Assembly: GCA_026987995.1 (NCBI GenBank)
Contig: JALSMC010000228.1
Location: forward strand, 1 to 10,923
Length of the DNA: 10,923 nucleotides
Direction of reading: 5' to 3'
Source: Sulfurimonas sp.
Lineage (GTDB): Bacteria; Campylobacterota; Campylobacteria; Campylobacterales; Sulfurimonadaceae
The translations under genes and the position numbers were made by a program. Of this stretch, positions 1-7,029 are shown piece after piece (position 1 is the first letter of the stretch; every line of letters starts with the position of its first letter). A model generated the notes under the pieces. The model was given only the letters and a program-made list of their open reading frames with translations. It made no database searches and had not been told where the DNA came from.

Positions 1-350
1 TAAATGGTTGTCCATACAATAGCACATTACGATTACACTTTAAGAGAAACTCTGACAAGATATTAAAAGATTCACAGCCTGAGATTAAAAAATTTGCTGA
101 ATTTCTCAAAGAAAATCCTATGTATAATGCAGAACTCATAGGTCATACAGATAGTGTAGGTAAGGCAGTGACAAATATGAAACTTTCACAAAAGCGTGCA
201 ACATCTGTAAAGATGGCCTTAATTGCGGAAGGTGTAGAAGCATCTAGAATTGTTACATCTGGTAGAGGTGAATTAGATCCTATTACTACAAACAGAACAA
301 AAGAAGGTCGTGCAATCAACCGTCGTACCGAAATAAAACTTTCGTATTAG
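1..350 (+). CDS. OmpA-family peptidoglycan-binding protein, C-terminal part (5' end outside window)
   Basis: This is the 3' end of a gene read in the frame whose first whole codon is at base 3; it enters the window open and stops at TAG 348-350. The visible 115 residues form an OmpA/MotB-like C-terminal domain, which binds peptidoglycan in the periplasm. It shows the GHTDSVG segment (nt 141-161) followed by LSQKRA, holding the Asp (nt 150-152) and Arg (nt 195-197) that in this family contact the diaminopimelate of the peptide stem, and it ends in the usual EGRAINRRTEI motif. The leading NGCP resembles the end of a calcium-binding thrombospondin-type-3 repeat linker, common before OmpA domains in large outer-membrane proteins; this is inference from four residues. 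The ATG at 120 lies inside the domain and is not the real start. Only 17 nt separate it from the exporter gene, so it probably belongs to the secretion operon as a wall anchor or outer-membrane component. Confidence 0.9.
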   Translation, partial: NGCPYNSTLRLHFKRNSDKILKDSQPEIKKFAEFLKENPMYNAELIGHTDSVGKAVTNMKLSQKRATSVKMALIAEGVEASRIVTSGRGELDPITTNRTKEGRAINRRTEIKLSY

Positions 351-367
351 ATACAAAAAGGTAGCGA

Positions 368-2509
368 ATGAATGAACACAAAATAACGATTAATGAAGAC
401 TCTCTTTTAGAAGTTTTTGTTCTTTTTACAAAGTTATTTCATAAACCTTTTTCCAAAGAAGCTCTTCTTGCAGGGCTTCCTATTAACGAAACCCAAAAGC
501 TTTTTTCTAAAAGTGGATCTAAATCTCTTTTTTCACGTGTTGCTGCCCGTGCAGGTTTAAAATCAATTTTAGTAAAACGCTCTATTGAAGATATGCTTGC
601 TCTGCACTTACCCGTGATACTTCTTTTAAGTAATGATAATGTTTGTATACTTGAAGAGTTTAATGATGACAAAACTCAAGCCAAAATTATCTATGCTGAA
701 GGTGATGGGTTAGAACAATGGCTCAGTGTAGAAGATTTGGAAAAAGAGTACTTAGGTTTTGCTTTTATGCTCAAAAAAGAGTTCGAATATGATAAAAAGA
801 ACTCTAGAACACTTCAAGTTAAACAAAAGCATTGGTTTTGGAGTACACTCAAGCTCTCTTTTCCTATATATAGAGATGTTTTGTGGGCTTCACTACTTAT
901 AAACCTTTTTGTTTTAGCAACACCACTCTTTACTATGAATGTATATGACCGTGTCATTCCAAACAATGCACAAGAGACTCTTATGGTCTTTACAATAGGT
1001 ATAGTATTTGTCTATGTTTTAGACTTCTTTTTAAAACTTACACGGGGTTATCTTCTTGAATTGGCGGGTAAAAAGAGTGATATTATTATGTCCTCTATTA
1101 TTTTTGAGAAAGTACTTGATTTAAAGATGAGTGAACATCCACCATCTGTTGGTTCATTTGCTAGTAATTTAAAAGATTTCGAATCTGTTCGTTCTTTTTT
1201 TACAACTGCAACAATGACTGCGGTTATAGATCTGCCTTTTGCATTAATATTTTTAGCAGTTATTTATTATATTGGTGGGTATTTAGTGCTTGTGCCTATG
1301 CTTACTATGTTACTTATTCTTATATATGCACTCATAATCCGTAAACCACTTCAAGAGAGTATAGAGTCTTCACATGAAGCAGGTGCGAAGAAAAACTCGA
1401 TTTTGATAGAAACTTTACAAAATATAGAAACAGTAAAAACGATGAGAATGGGTGGTAAGAGACAATGGTCTTGGGAAGAATCAACAGGAGAAATAGCAGA
1501 AAAAAATCTTAAATCTCGAATGCTAAGCTCGTCTATACCAAGTGTTACAAACCTTTTTATACAGTTAAATACTGTCTTTGTTGTGGTCTTTGGTGTCTAT
1601 CTCATACAGGAGTTTGAACTTACTATGGGTGGGCTGATTGCAGTTGTGATTTTGACTTCAAGAACAGTTGCTCCGATGGGACAGGCTGCAGCACTTATCA
1701 GTAACTACTCCGATGCAAAAACATCTTACACAATCTTAAATGATATTATTTCAAAAGAGGCAGAACGTCCTCATGGTAAAGAGTTTGTTGAGCGTAATAA
1801 ATTTGCAGGTAAGATAGAGTTTAAGGATGTTAGTTTTAACTATCCTGGTACAGAAGTCCCTGCTTTAACGAATGTGAACTTTATAATAAATCCAGGTGAG
1901 AAAGTAGCGATGATTGGTCGAATAGGTTCTGGAAAAAGTACTATTGCAAAACTCATTTTAAAACTGTACGAGCCAAGTAGTGGAAAGATTCTTATAGATG
2001 ACATAGATATCGCACAGATTGATCCAGCTGATTTGCGTCGTTATATTTCGTATGTACCTCAAGATATACATCTTTTTCGTGGTACTATAAAAGAAAATAT
2101 CGTCTCAACTGAACAGCATCCAAATGTGGGGGATATTATATATGCTGCACAAGTAAGTGGTGTTGAAGAATTTATTAGAGTGCATCCTTTAGGATATGAT
2201 ATGCCAATAGGTGAGCGTGGTGCAGGACTTTCAGGTGGACAACGACAAAGTGTAGGGGTTGCTCGTGCATTAATGCAAGATAGTTCTATTATGATTATGG
2301 ATGAACCAACAAATGCGATGGATACAACGACAGAATCTCAACTTCTTAAGCATTTAACTGCTGAACTTCAAGAGCAAACAGTAGTGATTATTACACAGAA
2401 GTTATCGCTTTTATCTATGACAGATAGAGTGATTGTTATGCATAACTCTAAAGTTTTACTTGATGGTCCAAAAGATGAAGTCACCAAACAGTTAGGAGGA
2501 GCAAAATAA
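368..2509 (+). CDS. Type I secretion ABC transporter (permease/ATPase), LapB/LssB-like, with degenerate C39-like domain
   Basis: Inner-membrane exporter of 713 residues that would power secretion of a large RTX-type adhesin or similar substrate through an adaptor and a TolC-like channel. Residues about 10-140 form a C39-peptidase-like domain. No Cys occupies the expected nucleophile region (around residues 20-30) and the usual catalytic His segment reads NVCIL (91-95), so it should bind rather than cleave its substrate. Residues about 165-450 carry the membrane segments (about 170-190, 203-222, 284-303, 305-325, 395-413, 421-438). The nucleotide-binding domain (about 482-713) has Walker A 517-525 with K523, Q-loop Q565, signature LSGGQ 621-625 and Walker B ending D645-E646. 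The switch (H-loop) position reads ITQK with Q677 instead of His. The ATG at 368 follows AAGG (358-361) by 6 nt. The domain order matches the LapB/LssB group; the substrate cannot be told from here. Confidence 0.93.
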   Translation: MNEHKITINEDSLLEVFVLFTKLFHKPFSKEALLAGLPINETQKLFSKSGSKSLFSRVAARAGLKSILVKRSIEDMLALHLPVILLLSNDNVCILEEFNDDKTQAKIIYAEGDGLEQWLSVEDLEKEYLGFAFMLKKEFEYDKKNSRTLQVKQKHWFWSTLKLSFPIYRDVLWASLLINLFVLATPLFTMNVYDRVIPNNAQETLMVFTIGIVFVYVLDFFLKLTRGYLLELAGKKSDIIMSSIIFEKVLDLKMSEHPPSVGSFASNLKDFESVRSFFTTATMTAVIDLPFALIFLAVIYYIGGYLVLVPMLTMLLILIYALIIRKPLQESIESSHEAGAKKNSILIETLQNIETVKTMRMGGKRQWSWEESTGEIAEKNLKSRMLSSSIPSVTNLFIQLNTVFVVVFGVYLIQEFELTMGGLIAVVILTSRTVAPMGQAAALISNYSDAKTSYTILNDIISKEAERPHGKEFVERNKFAGKIEFKDVSFNYPGTEVPALTNVNFIINPGEKVAMIGRIGSGKSTIAKLILKLYEPSSGKILIDDIDIAQIDPADLRRYISYVPQDIHLFRGTIKENIVSTEQHPNVGDIIYAAQVSGVEEFIRVHPLGYDMPIGERGAGLSGGQRQSVGVARALMQDSSIMIMDEPTNAMDTTTESQLLKHLTAELQEQTVVIITQKLSLLSMTDRVIVMHNSKVLLDGPKDEVTKQLGGAK
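2494..2499 (+). promoter_or_regulatory. Ribosome binding site for the HlyD-type adaptor
   Basis: A full AGGAGG lies inside the end of the exporter gene, 9 nt before the ATG at 2509. It is the strongest Shine-Dalgarno in the window. With the TAATG stop/start overlap it supports coupled translation of exporter and adaptor. Confidence 0.75.
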
Positions 2510-3846
2510 TGGCAAATGAGATAAAGAAAAACTTATCTAAAAGTGATTATGAGTTCATGCATTCTTTGAGTTCTGCTGTTTTAGAAGTTGCTCCAACACG
2601 GCTGCGTTTTGTACTTTATTTTTGGATTATAGCGATACTTGTTTTTTTAACTTGGGCAAATTTTGCTCTTATAGATGAAATTGCCCGTGGTGATGGCGAG
2701 ATAATTCCTAGTGGTGAAAATCAAATTATACAAAATCTTGAGGGTGGAATTGTTGAGGAAATCTTAGTAAATGAAGGGCAGGAAGTTGAAAAAAACCAGA
2801 TTCTTATTAGAATTGATAACAAAAAGTCGACTTCATCTTTTAGCTCAAATGCAGTAAAAGCGGATGCCTTGCAAGCTAAGATTGCAAGACTTCGTGCAGA
2901 ATCAAAAGGACTAAAGTTTAGTGTAGATAAAGAACTTCAACAACGAATACCACTCATAGTGGAAAACGAAAGAAGTCTGTATGAAACAAATAAACATCAA
3001 CTTAACTCAAAACTTTCAGTTTTAAGAGAAAGACTTTCTCAAAAACGCCATGAACTAGATGAAGCCCAATCACAAATGAAACATTTAAGATCTTCAAGTA
3101 GAATGATAAAAGAAGAAGTTACTATGACACAACCGATGGTAGCTAAAGGAGTTCGCTCTAAAATAGACTTTTTAAAGTTGCAACGTGAAGCAAATGAAAT
3201 AGAGTCGAAATATGATGCTACAAGAGGTTCTATACCCCGTTTAAGGTCAGCTATACAGGAAGTGAAAAACAGTATTGATGAAGCAAGATATACTTTTAAG
3301 TCTGATGCAAAAGTTAAACGAAATGAAGCTATATCAGAGTTAAGAGCACTCAGGGAAAACTCAACGGCACTCAAAGATCAGGTGAGCAGAACAGTTGTGA
3401 AGTCTCCTATGAAAGGGATAGTACAAAGACTTTTTGTACATACACTTGGAGGTGTTATAAAACCTGGTGCTGACATTATGGAAATAGTACCATCTGATCA
3501 AAACTTATTAGTTGAAGTGAAAATTAAACCGGCAGATATTGCATTTATATATTTTGGACAAAAAGCTATAGTAAAGTTTTCGGCATATGATTTTTCTATT
3601 TATGGTGGACTTGATGGAAAAGTAGTGCTTATTAGTGCAGATACAGAAAAAGATGAGAAAGATAATGTCTACTATACCGTTCAAATACAGACAAAAAAGA
3701 ATCATTTACTACGCAATAATGAACAGCTGAAAATAATTCCTGGAATGACTGTAAATGTAGATATAATTACAGGTCAAAAAAGTGTTTTAGACTATATACT
3801 TAAACCAATTCTCAAAACAAAACAGTACACATTCACGGAGCGTTAA
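2509..3846 (+). CDS. HlyD/LapC-family type I secretion periplasmic adaptor (membrane fusion protein)
   Basis: A 445-residue adaptor that would bridge the ABC exporter and an outer-membrane channel across the periplasm. It has a short cytoplasmic N-terminus, one membrane helix at about 34-52, and a first lipoyl/biotinyl-like half around 77-102 (EGGIVEEILVNEGQ, then a hydrophobic ILIRID strand). A long alpha-helical coiled-coil hairpin with many charged and Gln residues spans about 116-291. The second lipoyl half is at about 295-328 (VKSPMKGIVQRLFVHTLGGV, then KPGADIMEIVP), and a beta-barrel region runs about 333-421 and contains PGMTVNVDI. This is the standard type I HlyD layout and a normal length. 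The ATG shares its A with the exporter stop codon TAA, an overlap typical of a fixed exporter/adaptor pair. The next gene begins 3 nt after its stop. Confidence 0.93.
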   Translation: MANEIKKNLSKSDYEFMHSLSSAVLEVAPTRLRFVLYFWIIAILVFLTWANFALIDEIARGDGEIIPSGENQIIQNLEGGIVEEILVNEGQEVEKNQILIRIDNKKSTSSFSSNAVKADALQAKIARLRAESKGLKFSVDKELQQRIPLIVENERSLYETNKHQLNSKLSVLRERLSQKRHELDEAQSQMKHLRSSSRMIKEEVTMTQPMVAKGVRSKIDFLKLQREANEIESKYDATRGSIPRLRSAIQEVKNSIDEARYTFKSDAKVKRNEAISELRALRENSTALKDQVSRTVVKSPMKGIVQRLFVHTLGGVIKPGADIMEIVPSDQNLLVEVKIKPADIAFIYFGQKAIVKFSAYDFSIYGGLDGKVVLISADTEKDEKDNVYYTVQIQTKKNHLLRNNEQLKIIPGMTVNVDIITGQKSVLDYILKPILKTKQYTFTER

Positions 3847-3849
3847 ACA

Positions 3850-4437
3850 ATGGATATTATTTTACATAGTGATGATATGAATCTCCAAACATATTGGCAA
3901 GGTGTTTTAGATTCACAGTGTCAGTTTGTAGATGATTTTAAAGAACTATTTGAGATTCACGATTCCTTAATTATTATTAACTATGCAGCCTTTGAAGATG
4001 AACATGAAGAGAGTATCAAAAGATTAAAAAAATTCAACAATATGATTTTAGTACTGCATCGTACTCCTGAGATACAAACTGCAAAAAAGATGCTCTTTTT
4101 TGGTGCAAATGGATATGGTAATGCTTTAATGAAAGGACACTTTATCCTCTCTGCTATAGATACTATAAAAGAAGGAATGATTTGGTTGTATCCTGAGTTT
4201 ACTTCAGAACTTATTTTTCAGATACCAAACAGTGAGTCAAAAAATAATGATGCTTTACTGAGCATACTTTCCCCAAGAGAAAGAGATGTAGTAGCACTCC
4301 TTATTGAAGGGTGTAGTTATAAAACTATAGCTGATACTCTATCTATTACACCTAGAACTGTCAAGGCACATGCTAGTAGTAGTTATGTTAAGCTTCATGT
4401 TAAAGATAGACTAGCCCTCGCACTACTTCTGAAGTAA
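3850..4437 (+). CDS. LuxR/NarL-type DNA-binding regulator with degenerate receiver-like domain
   Basis: A 195-residue protein. The C-terminal 137-195 is a GerE/LuxR helix-turn-helix: SPRERDVVALL, then ITPRTVKAHASSSYVKL as the recognition region, so DNA binding is well supported. The N-terminal half looks like a response-regulator receiver. The acidic pair D8-D9 sits where the first beta strand ends, but the expected phosphoacceptor after DSLIII is N44, and the GANGY segment (85-89) is not followed by the usual Lys. It therefore probably is not switched by ordinary Asp phosphorylation; this is inference from manual alignment. GGAG at 3837-3840, inside the end of the adaptor gene, sits 9 nt before the ATG, and only 3 nt separate the genes, so it should be co-expressed with the secretion system. 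It may control that operon or the gene for the secreted protein. No cognate histidine kinase is in the window. Confidence 0.85.
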   Translation: MDIILHSDDMNLQTYWQGVLDSQCQFVDDFKELFEIHDSLIIINYAAFEDEHEESIKRLKKFNNMILVLHRTPEIQTAKKMLFFGANGYGNALMKGHFILSAIDTIKEGMIWLYPEFTSELIFQIPNSESKNNDALLSILSPRERDVVALLIEGCSYKTIADTLSITPRTVKAHASSSYVKLHVKDRLALALLLK

Positions 4438-4462
4438 AATATCTCTCTAAGCACCATTACAG

Positions 4463-4468
4463 TAAAAT
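4463..4468 (+). promoter_or_regulatory. Possible -10 element upstream of efp
   Basis: TAAAAT in an A/T-rich stretch, 30 nt before the efp ATG, in the 61-nt gap after the regulator gene. Campylobacterota vegetative promoters commonly have a recognisable -10 and little -35 conservation, which fits, but in such AT-rich DNA a six-base match is weak. Read-through from the secretion operon is the alternative, since I see no clear terminator hairpin in the gap. Confidence 0.35.
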
Positions 4469-4498
4469 AAAAAAAATTATTTAATCAAGGTGTTTATA

Positions 4499-5065
4499 AT
4501 GGCTACAGTTAGTATGAGTGATATCAAAAAAGGTGTACGTTTAATAGTTGGAGAAGTTCCTTATAAAATAGTAGAATTTCAACATGTAAAACCAGGTAAA
4601 GGTGCTGCTTTTGTTCGTATGAAAATGAAAAGTTTTTTAAACGGAAAAGTAGTTGAAAAGACTGTTCATGCTGGTGATAAGTTTGAAATCCCTACTATTG
4701 ACTACAAAACTATGCAGTATCTTTATGATGATGGTGATATGTACCAGTTTATGGACAACGAAACTTACGACCAGCTCGGACTTGAATATGCACAGTGCGA
4801 TGAGGCTTCTAAATGGTTCAAAGATGGTATAAATGTTGAAATTATCTTCTTTAAAAACAAGGCTATCTCTGTTCAGGCTCCCGAGTTTATGGAACTAGTA
4901 GTAACAGATACTCCTCCAAACTTTAAAGGCGATACATCTAGTGGTAGTAAAAAACCAGCGACACTTGAGACAGGTGCAGTTGTGCAAGTTCCTTACCATG
5001 TACTTATAGATGACTTAGTAAAAGTAAACACTATCGACTGTGAGTTCTTAGGAAAAGTGAAATAG
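4499..5065 (+). CDS. efp: Translation elongation factor P
   Basis: A 188-residue EF-P, which binds between the P and E sites of ribosomes stalled on consecutive prolines and promotes peptide-bond formation. The N-terminal KOW-like domain contains the KPGKGAAF loop with K34, the position lysylated by EpmA in E. coli. The middle OB domain contains TMQYLYDDGDMYQFMDNETYDQL, followed by the C-terminal OB domain with GDTSSGSKKPATLETGAVVQVP. The length equals that of E. coli EF-P. The ATG at 4499 is preferred over the in-frame GTG at 4490 because MATVSMSD aligns with other EF-P N-termini and AAGG at 4487-4490 lies 8 nt before it, overlapping the GTG. Modification enzymes (EpmA/EpmB or alternatives) are not in the window, so whether K34 is modified is unknown. 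It looks functionally independent of its neighbours. Confidence 0.97.
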   Translation: MATVSMSDIKKGVRLIVGEVPYKIVEFQHVKPGKGAAFVRMKMKSFLNGKVVEKTVHAGDKFEIPTIDYKTMQYLYDDGDMYQFMDNETYDQLGLEYAQCDEASKWFKDGINVEIIFFKNKAISVQAPEFMELVVTDTPPNFKGDTSSGSKKPATLETGAVVQVPYHVLIDDLVKVNTIDCEFLGKVK

Positions 5066-5098
5066 TATTCATTTTATATAAAAATGTAAATTATTCGC

Positions 5099-5104
5099 TA
5101 TAAT
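5099..5104 (+). promoter_or_regulatory. Likely -10 element of the peroxidase / c-di-GMP gene pair
   Basis: A perfect TATAAT preceded by GC, 28 nt before the ATG of the peroxidase gene, in a 67-nt AT-rich gap. A start of transcription near 5111 would give a leader of about 20 nt that contains the AAGG ribosome binding site at 5121-5124. No good -35 box is visible, as is common in Campylobacterota. Confidence 0.5.
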
Positions 5105-5132
5105 ATCTATACACTCTATCAAGGTTGTATAA

Positions 5133-6053
5133 ATGAAGCTAGTTATATTATTCTTCTTTACACTACTCTCTCTCTTTGGGAGAGAAGCTATTACCCCTAT
5201 ACTTCCAGATACAAACTTAAACTCTCAAAAAATTACACTAGGCAAAAAACTTTTTTTTGATACTAGGCTTTCAGAGAACAATACAATTGCTTGTGCATCT
5301 TGTCATAAGCTAAGTGAAGGTGGCGATGATAACTTACAGTTTTCTTTTGGCATAAACGCTCAAGAGGGAAATATAAATGCACCCACAGTCCTAAATGCAG
5401 TCTATAACTTTCGTCAGTTTTGGGATGGTCGTGCAAAAAACTTACAAGAACAAGCCATGGGACCAATTGAAAATCCTATTGAGATGGGGTTTAACTTTCC
5501 TGACTTGATTGTTAAACTCAACAAAACAGAGTATAAAAATCTTTTTTCTCATATTTATTCAGAGGGCATTACAAAACTCAGTATTACAGATGCTATAGCA
5601 GAGTATGAAAAAACTCTTATAACTCCAAACTCTGCTTTTGACAAGTACCTTTTAGGTGATAAAGATGCTTTGACAAAGAAACAAAAAGAGGGATATGAAC
5701 TCTTTAAGTCAAAGGGCTGTATCTCATGTCACAATGGTGTAAATATAGGTGGTAATTTGTATAGTAAATTTGGTGTTGTTGAAAATTCTAAAAGTAAATC
5801 TTTGGGTCGCTATAATATTACTGGTAAAAAACGGGACATATACTTTTTTAAAGTTCCTTCTCTAAGAAATATTGCACATACTGCTCCTTATTTTCATGAT
5901 GGAAGAACTTCTAGTCTTAAAAAAGCTATCTCTATTATGGCAGAGTTACAGACAGGTCGTTTTGTATCTGAAGAAGAACTTAAAAAAATAGAATTATTTT
6001 TACATTCACTGAGTGGTGAACTTCCAAAAGATGGAGTTATATATGTCCCGTAA
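5133..6053 (+). CDS. Periplasmic di-heme cytochrome c peroxidase (CcpA/MauG family)
   Basis: A 306-residue exported protein that should reduce hydrogen peroxide to water with electrons from periplasmic cytochrome c. Residues 1-16 are a signal peptide (a Lys, then a run of Leu/Phe/Ile). Two heme c sites are present, CASCH (54-58) and CISCH (196-200). Other family marks are APTVLNAVYN (83-92), FWDGRA with W97, the loop NPIEMG with E117, VPSLRNIAHTAPYFHDGR (241-258), and M269 in the SIMAELQ segment that corresponds to the methionine ligand of the high-potential heme. The distal His of the peroxidatic heme in the Pseudomonas enzyme has no obvious counterpart: the GHxWQKG region reads GINAQEG here, as in some other bacterial peroxidases. 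AAGG (5121-5124) is 8 nt before the ATG. The stop lies inside the next gene, so the two are probably translationally coupled. Confidence 0.94.
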   Translation: MKLVILFFFTLLSLFGREAITPILPDTNLNSQKITLGKKLFFDTRLSENNTIACASCHKLSEGGDDNLQFSFGINAQEGNINAPTVLNAVYNFRQFWDGRAKNLQEQAMGPIENPIEMGFNFPDLIVKLNKTEYKNLFSHIYSEGITKLSITDAIAEYEKTLITPNSAFDKYLLGDKDALTKKQKEGYELFKSKGCISCHNGVNIGGNLYSKFGVVENSKSKSLGRYNITGKKRDIYFFKVPSLRNIAHTAPYFHDGRTSSLKKAISIMAELQTGRFVSEEELKKIELFLHSLSGELPKDGVIYVP

Positions 6054-7029
6054 AGTTGACAGTATAACCATTACACTGCTTTTCAGCATAGTTTTTTTTC
6101 TAGGTATATTGTTTTATCTTAACGAAAAAAGTAAAAATGAGCAAAATTACTCCCAGTATCATAACAAACTAGAAACTTTAAAAGGTTTACAAAAAGATTT
6201 TGATGCTTTTATCTACAGTTCACTTAACTTCACAAACTATGATAATATATCTGCACAGTTGTTAGAATTTGATACTATTTTAGAAGAGTTACAGAGATCT
6301 GATATTTCTGATATATACAGTATGAAACTCCAAGAAGAACTTCAAAAAATTAGTAATGCATATGAAACACAGAGCGATATTTTAGAGTACAATAAATCAC
6401 TCAATGCGATGATTGTTAACAGTATCCATTATCTTTATGATTTACGGGAATCAATCTTAGAAACCGAAGAAGCAGATGAAATACTTTTTCTTTTGATGCA
6501 ACTTTTTTCTGGTTTAGAAGAGCAAAAAGAATTGTTAGGGACACTTCTGAAAAATATACCTGATGGAGATAATATTGATGTCACACTCTTTTATAAACAT
6601 TCAAAAATATTGTTATCAAATATTCAAAATTTAGAAGAGCCTCTTCTTGAATATAAAGAGTTAAATATGGAAAATAAAATAATTACCACTATGTTAACTT
6701 TAGAACAAAGTAATGCTTTAAAATCAAAAAGGTATCAGCAGTTAAATCTATTTTTTATATTAGGAGTTATTATATTACTAAGTATTTTGATATTTTTATA
6801 TCAAAAATCTTTAAGACAAAAAGAGCAGATGCAACTTGCTTCAACTGTTTTTGACAATACAGAAGAGGGAATTGTAGTAACTGATGTGAACCAAAAAATT
6901 ATTTCAGTAAACAAGGCATTTGAAAATATACTTGGATATACAAGTGAAGAGTGTCAGGGTTTAACACCAAAAATATTTCAATCTCAAAATCATGAAGCAC
7001 ATTTTTATAAAAAATGTGGTCAGAAATAA
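6043..7029 (+). CDS. Membrane-anchored sensor, 5' part of a frame-split PAS-GGDEF-EAL gene
   Basis: A 328-residue reading frame giving the N-terminal part of a cyclic-di-GMP signalling protein. TM1 is at about 8-26 and TM2 at about 235-253. Between them lies a mostly helical periplasmic region of about 205 residues rich in Leu, Glu and Lys, probably the sensory part; I recognise no named domain in it. A cytoplasmic PAS domain starts near 264 (ASTVFDNTEEGIVVTD, then NKAFENILGYT) and is cut off after HFYKK, followed by CGQK and a stop. The start chosen is ATG 6043: GGAG at 6033-6036 is 6 nt upstream and the protein then begins with a short n-region before TM1. The in-frame GTG at 6013 would add 10 residues without such a site. 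It overlaps the end of the peroxidase gene by 11 nt. The rest of the PAS domain continues in the -1 frame, so this is not a complete product by itself. Confidence 0.8.
   Translation: MSRKVDSITITLLFSIVFFLGILFYLNEKSKNEQNYSQYHNKLETLKGLQKDFDAFIYSSLNFTNYDNISAQLLEFDTILEELQRSDISDIYSMKLQEELQKISNAYETQSDILEYNKSLNAMIVNSIHYLYDLRESILETEEADEILFLLMQLFSGLEEQKELLGTLLKNIPDGDNIDVTLFYKHSKILLSNIQNLEEPLLEYKELNMENKIITTMLTLEQSNALKSKRYQQLNLFFILGVIILLSILIFLYQKSLRQKEQMQLASTVFDNTEEGIVVTDVNQKIISVNKAFENILGYTSEECQGLTPKIFQSQNHEAHFYKKCGQK
7009..7014 (+). other. Frame break at an A6 run within the PAS domain
   Basis: Bases 7009-7014 are six A residues (codons AAA AAA, Lys-Lys) followed by TGTGG. In the upstream frame four more codons lead to TAA at 7027-7029. 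A slip of one base back, or one extra A, gives HFYKK-MWSEI, the usual continuation of this PAS segment, and leaves the frame open to 8525. The break is therefore a single-base event exactly at the homopolymer. The ATG of the downstream frame uses the sixth A. Confidence 0.8.

Noticed and set aside
439..672. Open frame on the - strand inside the exporter gene
   Set aside because: Lies antisense to the well-supported C39-like domain, with no recognisable domain or ribosome binding site; a shadow of the coding strand.
3039..3374. Open frame on the - strand inside the adaptor gene
   Set aside because: Antisense to the coiled-coil hairpin; its composition is what the complement of Lys/Glu-rich helical codons gives.
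4490..4498. GTG at 4490 as the efp start
   Set aside because: It overlaps the AAGG ribosome binding site of ATG 4499 and would add three residues not seen in typical EF-P.
7014..7016. ATG as the true start of a separate GGDEF-EAL gene
   Set aside because: It falls inside a PAS domain whose first half is encoded immediately upstream, and no Shine-Dalgarno precedes it; a split gene explains both halves better.
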